Positions 11,401 to 23,503 are shown, counted from the first letter of the stretch. The stretch: 64,000 nt of DNA from Bidens hawaiensis (GCA_021521415.1 JAIQDT010003797.1:62001-126000), one strand, 5' to 3'. Notes: generated by a model not told the origin, from the sequence alone. A program made the numbers and translations.

Positions 11401-12244
11401 GCCTTTATTCAGTTTCCTCCACTTCTCAGGCTCCTGCAAGACATTAACGATGTGGTAACCACATCCGGTATCAAATACCCATGTGTTGCTAGAGACAGTG
11501 AAAAGTTCAATAACGTATATGGAAATACCTCCAGAAGAGCCTTCACCATTGGCTCTCTTCTTTCTGATCTCAGCAAGGTGCTCGGGGCAGTTTCTCATCC
11601 AGTGCCCCATTTGGTTGCATTTGAAGCACTTGCGCTCCTCAAAGGGCGGCGGCTTTTTCTTTGCAACCACCTTGTTAGTGTTGGTGGCAACATGGGCAGC
11701 AACAGTAACTTTCTTCTTGCCTTTTCCCTTAAAACCCCGATTCTTTGGTTTTGGCTTCTTGACACCAGCAAATCGTATCATCAGAACTTGATTGGTCCTA
11801 GAAGGAATGTTCATCTCAGCCGTTTTGAGCATGTTATGAAGCTCCGGCACTGTCTTCACCCAACCATTCATGTTGAAATTCATTACGAACTGGTCGTATG
11901 AGTTGGGGAGAGAGTTGAGAATGAAATCCGATGCCATTTCATCGGGCATGGGATAATCAAGTTTCTTGAGCTGATCGATGTGCCCCTTCATCTTTAGAAC
12001 ATGAGCACTAACGGGAGACCCCTCTGCCATTTTGCAACTGATGAGTTGTTTCATGGTGTCGAAACGTTCTTGACGGGCTTGTTTCTGGAACATGCCCTTG
12101 AGTTGCTCAAGCATCTCATAGGCACCAAAGTCTTCCAAGCCTTTAGCAAGCTCAGAAGTCATGGTGGCTAGCATAACACAGGAGACCTCAGCCGAGTCAT
12201 CCTTATGCTTGTCAAGAACATTTCGTGCAGCGGCTGTGTAATTT
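8418..12244 (-). pseudogene. Copia gag-pol polyprotein (minus N-terminus), nonsense and frameshift
   Basis: Minus strand, in order: gag core; zinc knuckle CFKCNQMGHWMRNC (about 11.6 kb); protease WVFDTGCGYHIV; integrase zinc-binding HCRLGHIS with the CESC pair, and a D-D-E core (HTDVCGPF, SDRGGEY, NGVSERRNRT); RT with KARLVAKGFTQTQGVDYDET and catalytic YVDD (about 9.4 kb); RNase H with CYTDASF, TTESEYIAAS and FCDNTGAI. The frame is broken by TGA at 10432-10434, before SYLRVWGCDAY where relatives have Trp, and by a one-base insertion near 8727-8733 inside the RNase H AAKEAAW block. The gag N-terminus is at 17903-18068, separated by the nested gypsy element. I did not assign a copia lineage. 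Confidence 0.92.
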
Positions 12245-12779
12245 TGTAACATCCCGAAATTTCAAGATAATATTAATTATATTACTTAATAATAGAGGGA
12301 AAGTTTACTCGGGTTATCAGGAAATAAATAAAAGAATAGGAGTTGGTATGGGTCGGGCTAGTGTCGGGTAATGGACGTTGGTTATGGATTTGGATTAATA
12401 GAGATGGGTTAAATAAGAATGGGCCTTAGGTCCATGGGATTTCAGGGATATAAATATCCCATAAACCCCAAAATATCTTTCATATTTCACCAAACTCCCT
12501 AACACACACATACCCACTAACTTCGCCGGAACCGGCTGAGCCAAGGGAAGAATCGGGCAGGTCCGAGAGAGAGCGATTAGTTGTGTTAACAAGTTAAACA
12601 AGATCCAAACAAGCTCAAAAAGGTATGATTCTTGACCTTTAAGGTTTAAAGATCCAAGCTTTTTAGTGTATAAGCGACCGAAGATGGTCGGGAAGCGTAG
12701 TGGGTGATATTGAACCATAGCAAGGGTGTTAAAAACGCTCAAAATGCTGGAAAGAAACCGAACAGCTGCTGTCTGGGTA

Positions 12780-13075
12780 ACTTCGCCTGCATCTGGGCAA
12801 CTTCGCCTTCAACGAGATGAACTTCGCCTGCAAGCTAAGTTCGCCTGATGAATTTCGCCTGAAAGCTAAGTTCGCCTAATGGCAACTTCGCTGTAAAGTT
12901 AAGTTCGCCTAACTGGTAACTTCGCCTGAGGCCAAGTTCGCCTGATGACAACTTCGCCTGAAGCCAAGTTCGCCTGATGGCAACTTCGCTGTAAAGCTAA
13001 GTTCGCCTAGCTGGTAACTTCGCCTACAGCTAAGTTCGCCTAAGGTTAACTTCGCCTAGAGCTAAGTTTGATTAG
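12780..13075. repeat. Array of alternating AACTTCGCC / AAGTTCGCC motifs in LTR
   Basis: About 20 copies of a 9-10 bp core with variable spacers, for example ACTTCGCCTG then AAGTTCGCCTGATGG. A matching array lies in the 3' LTR at about 16640-16935. Confidence 0.9.
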
Positions 13076-13439
13076 AAAATAAATTAAAAAGCGATAAGTT
13101 AAAGTAAGCTAATACTAGGCCACCAGATTAGATCAGACGAGTATTGATACGTGTAACTTGTACAGTCAGCCGAGCTCAGTTAGAGAAGGGATTTACAGCT
13201 ATCAGAAAAAGAAGCAGAATTCAGGTGAGTTTCTAGCCCCATTTATGTGTTACGTTTTCGGGGCTGTGTGCATACTCAATATGTTTGTTAATACACTTAT
13301 CCTAAGAGATAAGTGTATGCCTTATATGGATAATGTGAAATATATGAATGATTGCCTGACGGTACGTGAACGATCTTCGGATATTGCACGTATCGTCAAG
13401 GGAAGTGACTAGCTCCTTACATGGATATTAAATAATAAA

Positions 13440-13610
13440 GTATAGTGTTCCTTATATGGAAGGTATAGTGTTCCTTTTATGGAAGGTATAGTGTTCCTTT
13501 TATGGAAGGTATAGTGTTCCTTTTATGGAAGGTATAGTGTTCCTTATATGGATAGTAAAGTGTTCCTTCTATGGATAGTATAGTGTTCCTCCTATGGAAA
13601 TTATATATGG
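13440..13610. repeat. 23-bp tandem repeat (TATAGTGTTCCTTTTATGG core)
   Basis: About seven units, each a TATAGTGTTCC...TATGGAAGG block. The 3' LTR carries the matching array at about 17300-17455 with small unit differences. Confidence 0.92.
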
Positions 13611-14045
13611 TAGGGTAATGGTAATGGTTCTTTTAATAGATATTACGTGACGATCCTCCTATGGATATTTATACAAGGTTAAGGTAGTAATATGTGTCTT
13701 CGGATACGGGAAGTAATATATGGGAATAGATTGTATGTTGCCTGATTAACTAGAACTCACTCAGCGTAGCTGACTTTTAGTATGCACGCAGGTGAGCCGA
13801 TTACATAGCTAGCAAGAGGATGACGCATGGCATGGATTGAACGGCTGGCATCTGAAGAAAGAAGTAAAGATGTTTTGAATATAAAGTTTTGTGTTATGGT
13901 ATCAAAGAAAAGATTTAATGTTTTGTAACAAATGATTGATGTTTTATATTCCGCGAAAAGTTTTAATAAACTCTGATTTGAAGGACTGTGTTTATGAGTA
14001 AATCCGACGCTAAAGTAGGGCTACCGGGTTCGGGGCCTTACAAGT

Positions 14046-14057
14046 TGGTATCAGAGC
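14046..14057 (+). other. Primer-binding site (tRNA-Met type)
   Basis: TGGTATCAGAGC, complementary to the 3' end of plant initiator tRNA-Met, three bases after the 5' LTR. Confidence 0.92.
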
Positions 14058-14447
14058 ATAAGTTCGAGAGATTTAAGCATCCTACATGCTTAGACTCGAA
14101 CAGAGAATGGGATTTAAGTAAGAAAAGAAAGAAGATGCCAGTTCAAGAATGCCATGTGTCGCTCAAGCAAAAATCAGTAAAGGTAAGGTGTATGATTAAA
14201 TGATATATGTTAATGAGAAAGAAAAGATACGTGAACGATAAGGATAGAAGTAATTGATTGTTTGATTTGACTAACTGCTTAAGTAGAACCAGCACAAATT
14301 GACTCATAAAGGGAAGCGAATAGGACACGGAAAGCAACGTGATCAGCTAGTCACAGCTGGCCACTGTTATTACCTGTTAGCCTTGCTATCCTTGTACTAA
14401 ATAGTTCCTTGAGTGATGATGTTTGTGTTGTCCCTTTAAGAATACTG

Positions 14448-15638
14448 ATGGCTGGAGCTGGAGAAGTTGTGGGAACTGGGGGTCGCACTGGACGTCGTGG
14501 CAGGCCTCGTCTTGTCCGGCAACCCTCGGTAGAAGAAGTTTCCCACACCGAAGATGAAGGGAGCGCCGCTGGAGGAGACCAGAACAACAACGAAGAAGTT
14601 CAACTTAGCCCTGCGGTTCAAGCAGCCATTGTTCAAGCTGTAGTTGCTGCTGTGAAGAACCTGAATCCCGAAGGATCTGCTGGAAGCCGTGAACGAACCG
14701 TTGAAGGGGCAGGTGGTAATAATAGAAAGGATGACGAGAGGGAAAGGGGTGACTCGAGTGAGGTAAAGTCTGTGAAAGATGAGGATAGGAAGAGGGGCCG
14801 AGGCGGTTGCAACTATAAGTCCTTCAAAGGTTGTGACCCGCCTAAGCTGACTGGTTTAGGAGACGCAATCGCTACTCTTCAGTGGATAACCGCCATGGAT
14901 AAGGTTATCCGCATTAGCGAGTGCCGTCCTGACCAAGCTGTCGGTTATGCCACTCAATCTTTTGAAGATGAGGCTATGTATTGGTGGGAGAGTGTGGAGT
15001 AGAGGAAGACCCGTGAAGAGATCAAGGCGATGAGTTGGAATGATCTAAAGGACATGGTGATGAAGAGGTTCTGCGCTGATACAGAAGTTGAAAGAGTGGA
15101 GATGAAGTTTCTGAATTTGAAAGCGGGAGAGATGACACAACGGGAGTATACTACTGAATTCAACCGCATGTCTAGGTTGGTACCTGACATGGTGAACACC
15201 GAAGCTAAAAGGATCAATTGTTACATAAGGGGACTTCCACGGAATGTTTGCACTTTGGTTAAGTCTAGTAAGCCCGCAACATTTGACTCGGCCGTGGAAT
15301 TGGCCGAGATGATTTATGAGGACCTTGCCAACTGTGAAGGGGAGAAGATGGAACCGAAGAAAAAGAACCCAACCCCAGAAACTGAGGAAGCCAATGAGGT
15401 GGATCCACGCAAAAAGAAGGCAAGGCAAGAGGGGTTCACTGCTTGTGAAAAATGTGGGAAGAGACACCCCGGAGAGTGCAGAAAGGGATTAGGTGTTTGC
15501 TACAGGTGTGGAAGAGCAGGACATTCCTCTTGGGAATGTAATGATTACCATAGGTGTCACAACTGTGGAGGACGTGGGCACCTAGCAAGGGATTGCAAGA
15601 AGCCAAAGGGAGGACATGAAGGAGAGAAGAGTGCTTGA
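14448..15638 (+). pseudogene. Gypsy gag polyprotein with internal TAG
   Basis: The start is taken at the ATG of MAGAGEVVGTGG. A basic, low-complexity N-terminus is followed by the Retrotrans_gag domain (ATLQWITAMDKVIRISE ... EDEAMYWWESV), then WNDLKDMVMKRF, YTTEFNRMSRLVPD and the C-terminal zinc knuckles CYRCGRAGHSSWEC and CHNCGGRGHLARDC. A CxxC pair (CEKCGKRHPGEC) precedes them. An in-frame TAG at 15000-15002 falls between WWESVE and RKTREE. The frame is the same on both sides, so one base change would reopen it, or readthrough could occur. No pol follows, and the gene ends with its own stop after EKSA. Gag alone could assemble particles only if pol came from another element. Confidence 0.88.
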
Positions 15639-16104
15639 GGTTTAACAGATTCCTCCGTATGCTTAGAGAAGACATTCAAGAAGGCTAGATGCTAGCCATA
15701 AGTATTAAATCTATGTGTAACTTATTGATGACTCGATGCGTGTTGTTTTATGTTGAAATTTAGACTGGTGTTTATTAATTATGGTACGAATTGTCTGAAT
15801 GCATGTTAGTCATGATAAATTGACGTGTTGTGATAGAGTGTCGACTTAGGCTTTAGCATTAATATGATATAAGACAAAGCCTCTTAAAGATCGAAACGAG
15901 ACTTGGTACATTGAGGGCCTCATGGACAAGCTACCTTAAATAGCTAATACACGTGACCACCATTCGATAACTGCAAAGTCGGAAGTAAGAAGGGTAACTC
16001 AGAAAACGAAGGCGATTCAATAAAGCGTGTAAATATAAGAAGTTTTCCTTTTATAGGGAATAAGTTAGGTTTCGGGGACGAAACCTCTTTAAGGAGGGAA
16101 GACT
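15639..16104 (+). other. Gypsy 3' internal region and polypurine tract
   Basis: No ORF. It holds TTCGGGGACGAAA at 16071-16083, the same string that closes pol in the gypsy copy at 32032-32044, followed by AAGGAGGGAAGAC before the LTR. This suggests an internal deletion of a pol-bearing ancestor. Confidence 0.75.
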
Positions 16105-17902
16105 TGTAACATCCCGAAATTTCAAGATAATATTAATTATATTACTTAATAATAGAGGGAAAGTTTACTCGGGTTATCAGGAAATAAATAAAAGAATAGG
16201 AGTTGGTATGGGTCGGGCTAGTGTCGGGTAATGGACGTTGGTTATGGATTTGGATTAATAGAGATGGGTTAAATAAGAATGGGCCTTAGGTCCATGGGAT
16301 TTCAGGGATATAAATATCCCATAAACCCCAAAATATCTTTCATATTTCACCAAACTCCCTAACACACACATACCCACTAACTTCGCCGGAACCGGCTGAG
16401 CCAAGGGAAGAATCGGGCAGGTCCGAGAGAGAGCGATTAGTTGTGTTAACAAGTTAAACAAGATCCAAACAAGCTCAAAAAGGTATGATTCTTGACCTTT
16501 AAGGTTTAAAGATCAAAGCTTTTTAGTGTATAAGCGACCGAAGATGGTCGGGAAGCGTAGTGGGTGATATTGAACCATAGAAAGGGTGTTAAAAACGCTC
16601 AAAATGCTGGAAAGAAACCGAACAGCGGCTGTCTGGGTAACTTCGCCTGCATCTGGGCAACTTCGCCTTCAACGAGATGAACTTCGCCTGCAAGCTAAGT
16701 TCGCCTGATGAACTTCGCCTGCAAGCTAAGTTCGCCTAATGGCAACTTCGCTGTAAAGTTAAGTTCGCCTAACTGGTAACTTCGCCCGAGGCCAAGTTCG
16801 CCTGATGACAACTTCGCCTGAAGCCAAGTTCGCCTGATGGAAACTTCGCTGTAAAGCTAAGTTCGCCTAGCTGGTAACTTCGCCTACAGCTAAGTTCGCC
16901 TAAGGTTAACTTCGCCTAGAGCTAAGTTTGATTAGAAATTAAATTAAAAAGCGATAAGTTAAAGTAAGCTAATACTAGGCCACCAGATTAGATCAGACGA
17001 GTATTGATACGTGTAACTTGTACAGTCAGCCGAGCTCAGTTAGAGAAGGGATTTACAGCTATCAGAAAAAGAAGCAGAATTCAGGTGAGTTTCTAGCCCC
17101 ATTTATGTGTTACGTTTTCGGGGCTGTGTGCATACTCAATATGTTTGTTAATACACTTATCCTAAGAGATAAGTGTATGCCTTATATGGATAATGTGAAA
17201 TATATGAATGATTGCCTGACGGTACGTGAACGATCTTCGGATATTGCACGTATCGTCAAGGGAAGTGACTAGCTCCTTACATGGATATTAAATAATAAAG
17301 TATAGTGTTCCTTTTATGGAAGGTATAGTGTTCCTTTTATGGAATGTATAGTGTTCCTTTTATGGAAGGTATAGTGTTCCTTTTATGGAAGGTATAGTGT
17401 TCCTTTTATGGAAGGTAAAGTGTTCCTTCTATGGATAGTATAGTGTTCCTCCTATGGAAATTATATATGGTAGGGTAATGGTAATGGTTCTTTTAATAGA
17501 TATTACGTGACGATCCTCCTATGGATATTTATACAAGGTTAAGGTAGTAATATGTGTCTTCGGATACGGGAAGTAATATATGGGAATAGATTGTATGTTG
17601 CCTGATTAACTAGAACTCACTCAGCGTAGCTGACTTTTAGTATGCACGCAGGTGAGCCGATTACATAGCTAGCAAGAGGATGACGCATGGCATGGATTGA
17701 ACGGCTGGCATCTGAAGAAAGAAGTAAAGATGTTTTGAATATAAAGTTTTGTGTTATGGTATCAAAGAAAAGATTTAATGTTTTGTAACAAATGATTGAT
17801 GTTTTATATTCCGCGAAAAGTTTTAATAAACTCTGATTTGAAGGACTGTGTTTATGAGTAAATCCGACGCTAAAGTAGGGCTACCGGGTTCGGGGCCTTA
17901 CA
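16105..17902 (+). repeat. 3' LTR of nested gypsy element
   Basis: 1798 bp, the same length as 12245-14042 with scattered substitutions. Ends CCTTACA at 17902. The 17903-18068 copia gag codons start immediately after it. Confidence 0.93.
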
Positions 17903-18068
17903 TGTTTTCAGGCTCGATTGGAACAGGTCCATCGAGAACATACAGGCGTTTTGCCATGGTAAGAACAAGTCTTAAGTTGCGGTGCCATTCGATGAAGTTG
18001 GTACCATTCAGTTTATCCTTTTCAAGGATAGTTTTAAAAGCGTAGGGTGAAATTTCGTTTGACGACAT
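17903..18068 (-). pseudogene. Copia gag N-terminal fragment
   Basis: From the ATG at 18066-18068 it reads MSSNEISPYAF, then LNGTNFIEWHRNLRLVL and YVLDGPVPIEPEN. This is the UBN2/DUF4219-type start of copia gag (LxGxNFxxWxRNLRxVL). It stops at the gypsy LTR and resumes at 12244 with NYTAAARNVLDKHK. Confidence 0.88.
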
Positions 18069-19420
18069 CTGATTAATTAAGCAAAAGTAAATTTAATTAG
18101 TATTTTCGACGTTGTAGTCCTATTATTAATGACCCAATAACATTAATTAATTAGGAGTATGAGAATCTGGCTTCCAGTTATTAAAGGCAGCTGTAGCACA
18201 CAACATTAATAAGTGGTTAGGCAGACTGACAACGATTGCCAATTGTGAATAGAGCACAACTCTCGGTTATGAGGCCTATAGAGACAACGATTGTTTGTAT
18301 AGATACGTTTAGTCTCATCTTTGCCCATTTTAAGTCTCCAGACAGCTTTAGCACGTAACAGGAGAGTAAAATAATAGTTGTCCTAGTACCGTGACGTGTG
18401 AAAGGGCCGGATGTGTCAACGAAGCGCTTTCACCTTGATGGGATAGGCTAGAAAACAAGTGCGGTGCTGTAGCTCCAAACACTCGAAATTTCGCAGTATG
18501 CCTCAAGTGTGACTTGTAGTAGGATTGGCATAAACTATTGGTTTTAAATTGGGATTAATTTTAAAATTTACCAAATAGAGTAAAAGTCAAATTTTACTGT
18601 ATTTATTATCGGGACGAATAGATGAACCATTTCATCTCTCAGGACACTTAGTTTTAGATAACCTATTAAAAACTAAGTTTGTCGCGATATGACTAACCAA
18701 TTTTAAGTTAAAATAACTTATTAGTTTTGGAAATCAAAACGCCTTTTAGTTGCAAAACAAAATCGATTAATAAAATGTTTATTTTCCAATTTATTTGGTA
18801 TTAGGTTGGAGATATTATAATCCTATTATAATCAAACCAAGCAACCACAAATAGCAAATAACAAAAATATGTAAATCCTTTATGGCCAAAAGTTGATCGG
18901 TCTCGCTAGAGCCAATTAGGGAGACCGATCGGGTCAAGGGGTCACAACACAAACAACCACAAGGATGGAATACGCCGTGCATCCCGTCGTCTTGCCCAAA
19001 CTCCCACTAACTCCAAAATGGTCCTCGAGCTCGTCCTCGGTTATCTTCGCGTCTTCTTAATTACAAATTTATAAACTAACATTAATATGTCCTATTACAA
19101 ATTTGAACCATCTTAATGGCCAAAAGAAAACCGAAAATTAAATAATAACCTTTTTACAACTTTTGAACCAACCATATGGCCAAAACAAGCTCAAACACCA
19201 AACACAACCAAACAGACACATAGGTCGGGGCCGGATTTACATATTTACAATAAATAAAATTTCAGGTCGTTTTGACTTGGTCAAATAAAATAAACAAAAC
19301 TTTGACCAACTCAAAATCACCCGAAAATAATTCTAGATCTATAAACTTTAAACGATTTAAAGTTTAAGATGTAGATCCGGTTTTAAACGAACCGATATCG
19401 ACTCGTACGTGGTAACCGTG
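18069..19420 (-). other. Copia 5' leader between PBS and gag
   Basis: About 1.35 kb with no coding frame. Gene-free but part of the element. Confidence 0.75.
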
Positions 19421-19433
19421 GCTCTGATACCAC
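19421..19433 (-). other. Primer-binding site of copia element
   Basis: The minus strand reads GTGGTATCAGAGC directly after the 5' LTR: initiator tRNA-Met complement. Confidence 0.92.
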
Positions 19434-20408
19434 TGTAGGGATTACTACGGTGGTTCGGAACGAAAACGGTTATTATATTTGAACCCGTTTTAGTTAAAAG
19501 AATCGTTTCAATAGTTATTAATCATTATTAATAAACGAGTATATGAACGAGTCATAAAACGCAGCGGATATAACGAGTTAAAATGAACCAAAATGAAACC
19601 CGAAACCGGATCCGATTACAAACGTGTACGAGCACGAGTAACATAAATAATAATCAACCATAGGGTGTTTTCGATATACCTCGGTTATACACAAACCGGG
19701 AAGACACCGAGGGTTGACGAGAGATGCTAGGATGACACAATCCAAGATCCGACAACAGATTCGGCGCTACAGTGGTTCACGGCGGCGGCGGGTTTAATCC
19801 GGCGACGGCAGACACATGGCGGCGGCAAGTCTTGTGGCGGACAGCAGCTAAACAGAGTCAGGACAATAATAGGACAGCAACACAACAGTGAATAGCAGCA
19901 GAAGCTCCCAAAATCTTGTTCGCCGGAAAAACGTGGCTCGCCGGAGAAGAAGAACTAGGTCGCCGGAAAACCGAGATTTCAGATCTCGGTTACACCGGAG
20001 CTAATATGGAGCTGCGGTGGATCTTGCGATGACCGGAGAGCAATAGTGGTGGCTGGGTATGATGTGTGGCGGCTGGAAAACCGGTTCGCCGGAAAACCGG
20101 TTCACCGGAATTCGGCGCCGGATTCTTATGGCAGCTAGGGTTTTATAAGTTTTGTTAAAGTTTTATTTCAAATAATATCTTATTATATATATAGTATTAT
20201 TAGTAGGGTTTAACCAAGTTAACCAATTGGGCTTGAGCCCAATTAACAAAACCAAGCCTAGTCCATAATCATGTCCATCTAATTAATTGTGTCGGGCCTA
20301 ATTAACATTTAAATAGGCCTTTATCTCCTCTCCCCTGGTGTAACTCAGTCCGGGTCACGTTCGGGTCGGTCACGTTGGCTTGACCCGAAACGTCCATAAA
20401 ATCCAACA
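19434..20408 (-). repeat. 5' LTR of copia element
   Basis: 975 bp, partner of 6582-7572. TG...CA ends. GC-rich CGCCGGAA repeats at the centre. Confidence 0.92.
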
Positions 20409-20413
20409 TCTAT

Positions 20414-20774
20414 TTGGTTGTGTATGATGTATTAACCAGATAATCACATGGTTGGTTGTTAACAAATTCTGATAATTCCAATTACTATCTATTAAAAGGA
20501 CAATTTTTGTGGAAAAAAAGAAAGGAAACTTTCAAATTAGATTAAAGTAGGTGGCAAAAAGAAAAGGCATATTATGCATGTTTACCTCTAGAAGTTTAGA
20601 TAATCAATTTATAGCAGCTAGCTGGTTTCAACCAAAAATTTAAAACTAACTAATTATAATTGTAAATTATTTAAGTCCGATAATCATATAATCAGCTTCA
20701 AAACTAAGATTTGTAGTTTTGTACACCCCTTTGAAAATTTTATCCAACGATAATCCATAATGTGAATTACTTAC
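20414..20774 (-). other. RLK intron right of copia insertion
   Basis: Other half of the intron that begins at 6008. No gene. Confidence 0.6.
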
Positions 20775-20846
20775 AGAGTAGAAAGGTAATACAAATTCCC
20801 AAAATAGTCAGGTAGTCTTCCATAGATCAAGCAATTCCTAAGTATC
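20775..20846 (-). pseudogene. RLK LRR exon next to the insertion
   Basis: 72 bp reading ILRNCLIYGRLPDYFGNLYY. It matches the family's LILRNCNITGxLPxYLG repeat. Its upstream partner is exon 22748-22677 (phase TT/G) and its downstream partner is exon 6007-5936 (phase CT/A) across 14.8 kb. Confidence 0.87.
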
Positions 20847-21091
20847 CTACCACATACCATATATATGATTGTAACTGATCAAAAGGTAAAAGTATATCTT
20901 TCTGTGATAATATATAGAAGGGGAACAAAATATATTCCAAGACTCCTTCTCAAGTATCCTACAACATACCCTTTCAACCAATGGATCACCGAAAAGATTT
21001 TTATACAATATATTTAGGAGATATATTGTAAATCAAATATAATTAGTTTGAAACTTGTAAATCTTATCCCAAAATACATTGGCTCATATTA

Positions 21092-22620
21092 TCTATAATA
21101 TATATATAATATTATAATATAGGAGTGAATTTAAGAGGTATCATTTTTGTTGCATATTTTACAAGTAATAAATGCATAAAATTTTAAAAATGGATAGGTA
21201 ATATAGTCTTTGTTCATTCAAGAATAATTTACAATAATGGTCCTTCAACTACAATCAATTTTAGTTAATTTATAAATAATTACACATTTTCCCCTTTTTA
21301 TAAACCAACTACCCCCACGACTTTTTAACGGCCAAAACTTTTTTCACACATTAATATTTTTTCTAAAAACGTACACCATAAAAAAGAGCATTTTATTCTC
21401 TTTAATTTGAGTATGATATTGTTATATTAATTTTAAAAAAACTAACATGTTACGTGATTACTAGTAATTACCGACAACAGGTTGGGCGAGTTCGGCTAAC
21501 GGTGTCGGAACAGGTTAAGGTTGGAATAAGTTTAATACAAAAAAAAGTTAATTTAGTTATTGTCAGGATAGGTTTAGATTGAAAGGGGCCATGCCAAAAC
21601 GGGTTTCGGGTTAAAACATTTTTGGGTCGGAACAAGTTCGTCAAAACGGATTTGGTTAAAAAGTAGTTTATTTGAAATTATAATACATTTCATCTTTGTT
21701 TCTTGATTGTCGCCACAAATTACTCAAGCATCAGTTACGCATATGACAATGTTTATACAAATCGATTTGCTCGCATCTAGGCATTGTGTGGTGTACTTAC
21801 TGGCACCGGTTACGCGTCCGATGCCATGTTAAATGCATACCACCTTCGAGTTACACACATATCGTTGCGAGGTTACAAATGTACTAACACCGGTTGCGTT
21901 TGCAGGTCCACCACTGTATCACGCGGGCACCAGGCTAGTCTAATTAATACAATTGAGAAGTTTGGTGTCATAAAATATTTTTTTTAATATTTTATTAGTT
22001 TAGTTTAATTTTTATGTAAATCATTTTGACAGTTAATCAATTGTGATAACTTGGTGGTGTTGATGAGTTTGTTAGAGACTGGAAAATTAGAAAAAAGTTC
22101 AAGGCACATCTATAACATTTTTTTGATAATTGTTTTTAGGTTATGTGGAGACCTTCTTTCTTTAAATATTTTTTTGTTTTTTTATTTTTTTTAAATATGT
22201 TAATTTATCTAAATTATTATCAAGGTTTATTTTCGATATTACAATGAACTTATTCAATACCTATTGAATTCACGTCGATTTGTCGTCACAACGCCCGTGT
22301 TTTACTGATCACTAAACATCATTTTACATATGTTATTTTTCGTATCATAAGTTATACGAGTGCCACCATTATACCATATTCTTGTCGGATATCCGCCTCA
22401 ACGCATGTTTATTTTGTTTTTCTTTTAAATATGTTTATTTGATGTATTTAGGTGTTGACAAATTAATTTTTTTTGTTTAGTTCGGGTAACGTAACCCAAT
22501 ACCGATTAAATTCGTGCTGGCTTGTTGCCGCAACACGCGTACAAACACTCAAACATCACTAGTCCGGCACAACGCGCCAAGAAAGTCACCCAGTTGTAAC
22601 TATATATACCCTATGGCTAA
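21092..22620. mobile_element. Helitron-like remnants in RLK intron
   Basis: The 5' part (TCTATAATATATATAATA at 21092) and the text to about 21465 resemble the Helitron at 46590-47245. The later part (about 21690-22600) carries GGCACAACGCGCC near 22564, like the element end at 46160. No intact boundaries seen, and no gene. The 67-aa ORF at 21784-21987 is not recognisable. Confidence 0.45.
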
Positions 22621-22676
22621 TGATTGAAGACCAATTAGCCATTTATAAGAATCATCACAAAAAGTAAAAAGCTCAC

Positions 22677-23448
22677 AATATATTTAGCCATGTCATATCC
22701 TTTAGTATAGGGAAAGTAGAAGCTTCACCTTTCAAATCACTAATTCTCCTGTATAACAAGATAAATATAGTGAAAAAAACAAAAAAGTGAAAAGACGTAA
22801 CACTTTGCATAAAAACAAATACCAGATAAAAAAATTAGTGGAAAAAGACATACAGATCAACTAGTTCTGTTAAGCCTGAGATGCTAGAAGGGATCGGCCC
22901 TTCAAAAGAACAACATTGTATATGTCTGCATCATAAACCAATATATTGTTGATATATTTATATGTGTTGTTAATAAAACCTTGGAGATTGATGATAATTC
23001 CATCTACATATTGGAAAACTAGCAACGTACTATAAACGAATTTCCTTTTGTGGTAACCACTTTGTTTCAACCCGTGACACCATTGAACTTTAAAATATAT
23101 AATTTCAGAAGGGCAAGCCATATTAAAAAAAAACCCACAAATTTGAAAACCACGTTACCTTAGATCAAAACATTTGGCAAGTTCAATGGTTAAAACAGAA
23201 GTATATCAAAATACATTACATTCTATATAATTTCCCTACAAGCTGAAGACTCTTACAATTTCTTAAGTTTTCTCGCGTTAATGAAGTTTGGTATCTTTCC
23301 GGTGAAATTGTTGTCGCTTATCCTCCTAAAAATGTAAAGAGCTCACAAAGTTAAGAAAACGTTGACCTTTATGGATGGGAAGTGATATTGGCAGTGGGAT
23401 AATTTTACCGCTTAAAAAAAAGTTAGAAACAATGTAAGGGATAAATTT

Positions 23449-23503
<55 letters not shown>

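Larger units (their letters stand above)
12245..14042 (+). repeat. 5' LTR of nested gypsy element
   Basis: 1798 bp. It contains a TTCGCCT-rich array (about 12780-13075), a constant block GTGAGTTTCTAGCCCC, and a 23-bp tandem repeat (about 13440-13610). The 84-aa frame at 13158-13412 recurs unchanged in the other LTR only because the LTRs are copies. I do not regard it as a gene. Confidence 0.93.
12245..17902 (+). mobile_element. Nested gag-only Ty3/gypsy element (non-autonomous)
   Basis: It has two 1798-bp LTRs of exactly equal length (12245-14042, 16105-17902), both TGTAACATCC...CCTTACA and differing only by scattered single bases. The internal region is just 2062 bp: tRNA-Met PBS at 14046-14057, one gag gene, and a 3' end with the pol-type junction TTCGGGGACGAAA (16071-16083) and a purine tract before the 3' LTR. 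No protease, RT or integrase. It interrupts the copia gag codons. The flanks (aattt before, tgttt after) agree at only three of five bases, so the duplication has mutated or the boundary is a base or two off. Insertion must be recent compared with the copia host. Confidence 0.93.
6582..20408 (-). mobile_element. Ty1/copia LTR retrotransposon carrying a nested gypsy element
   Basis: It is bounded by two LTRs that begin TGTAGGGATT and end ATCCAACA (plus-strand view). The PBS for initiator tRNA-Met is next to the right LTR, so transcription runs right to left. Gene order on the minus strand is gag, protease, integrase, RT, RNase H, as in Pseudoviridae/copia. Flanks are actat (6577-6581) and tctat (20409-20413), a probable 5-bp duplication with one change. 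Without the 5.66-kb nested element it would be about 8.2 kb. The LTRs differ by many bases and a few small indels, so it is older than the nested element. It sits in an intron of the receptor-kinase pseudogene. Confidence 0.93.

Noticed and set aside
11338..11901. 187-aa plus-strand ORF
   Set aside because: Lies antisense to copia gag/protease coding sequence; a shadow frame with no recognisable domain.
13158..13412. 84-aa ORF found identically at 17018-17272
   Set aside because: Both are inside the two LTRs of one young element; identity reflects LTR duplication and not gene conservation.
22870..23121. 83-aa minus-strand ORF
   Set aside because: Overlaps LRR exon 22925-22854 in the wrong frame; the correct frame reads SFEGPIPSSISGLTEL.
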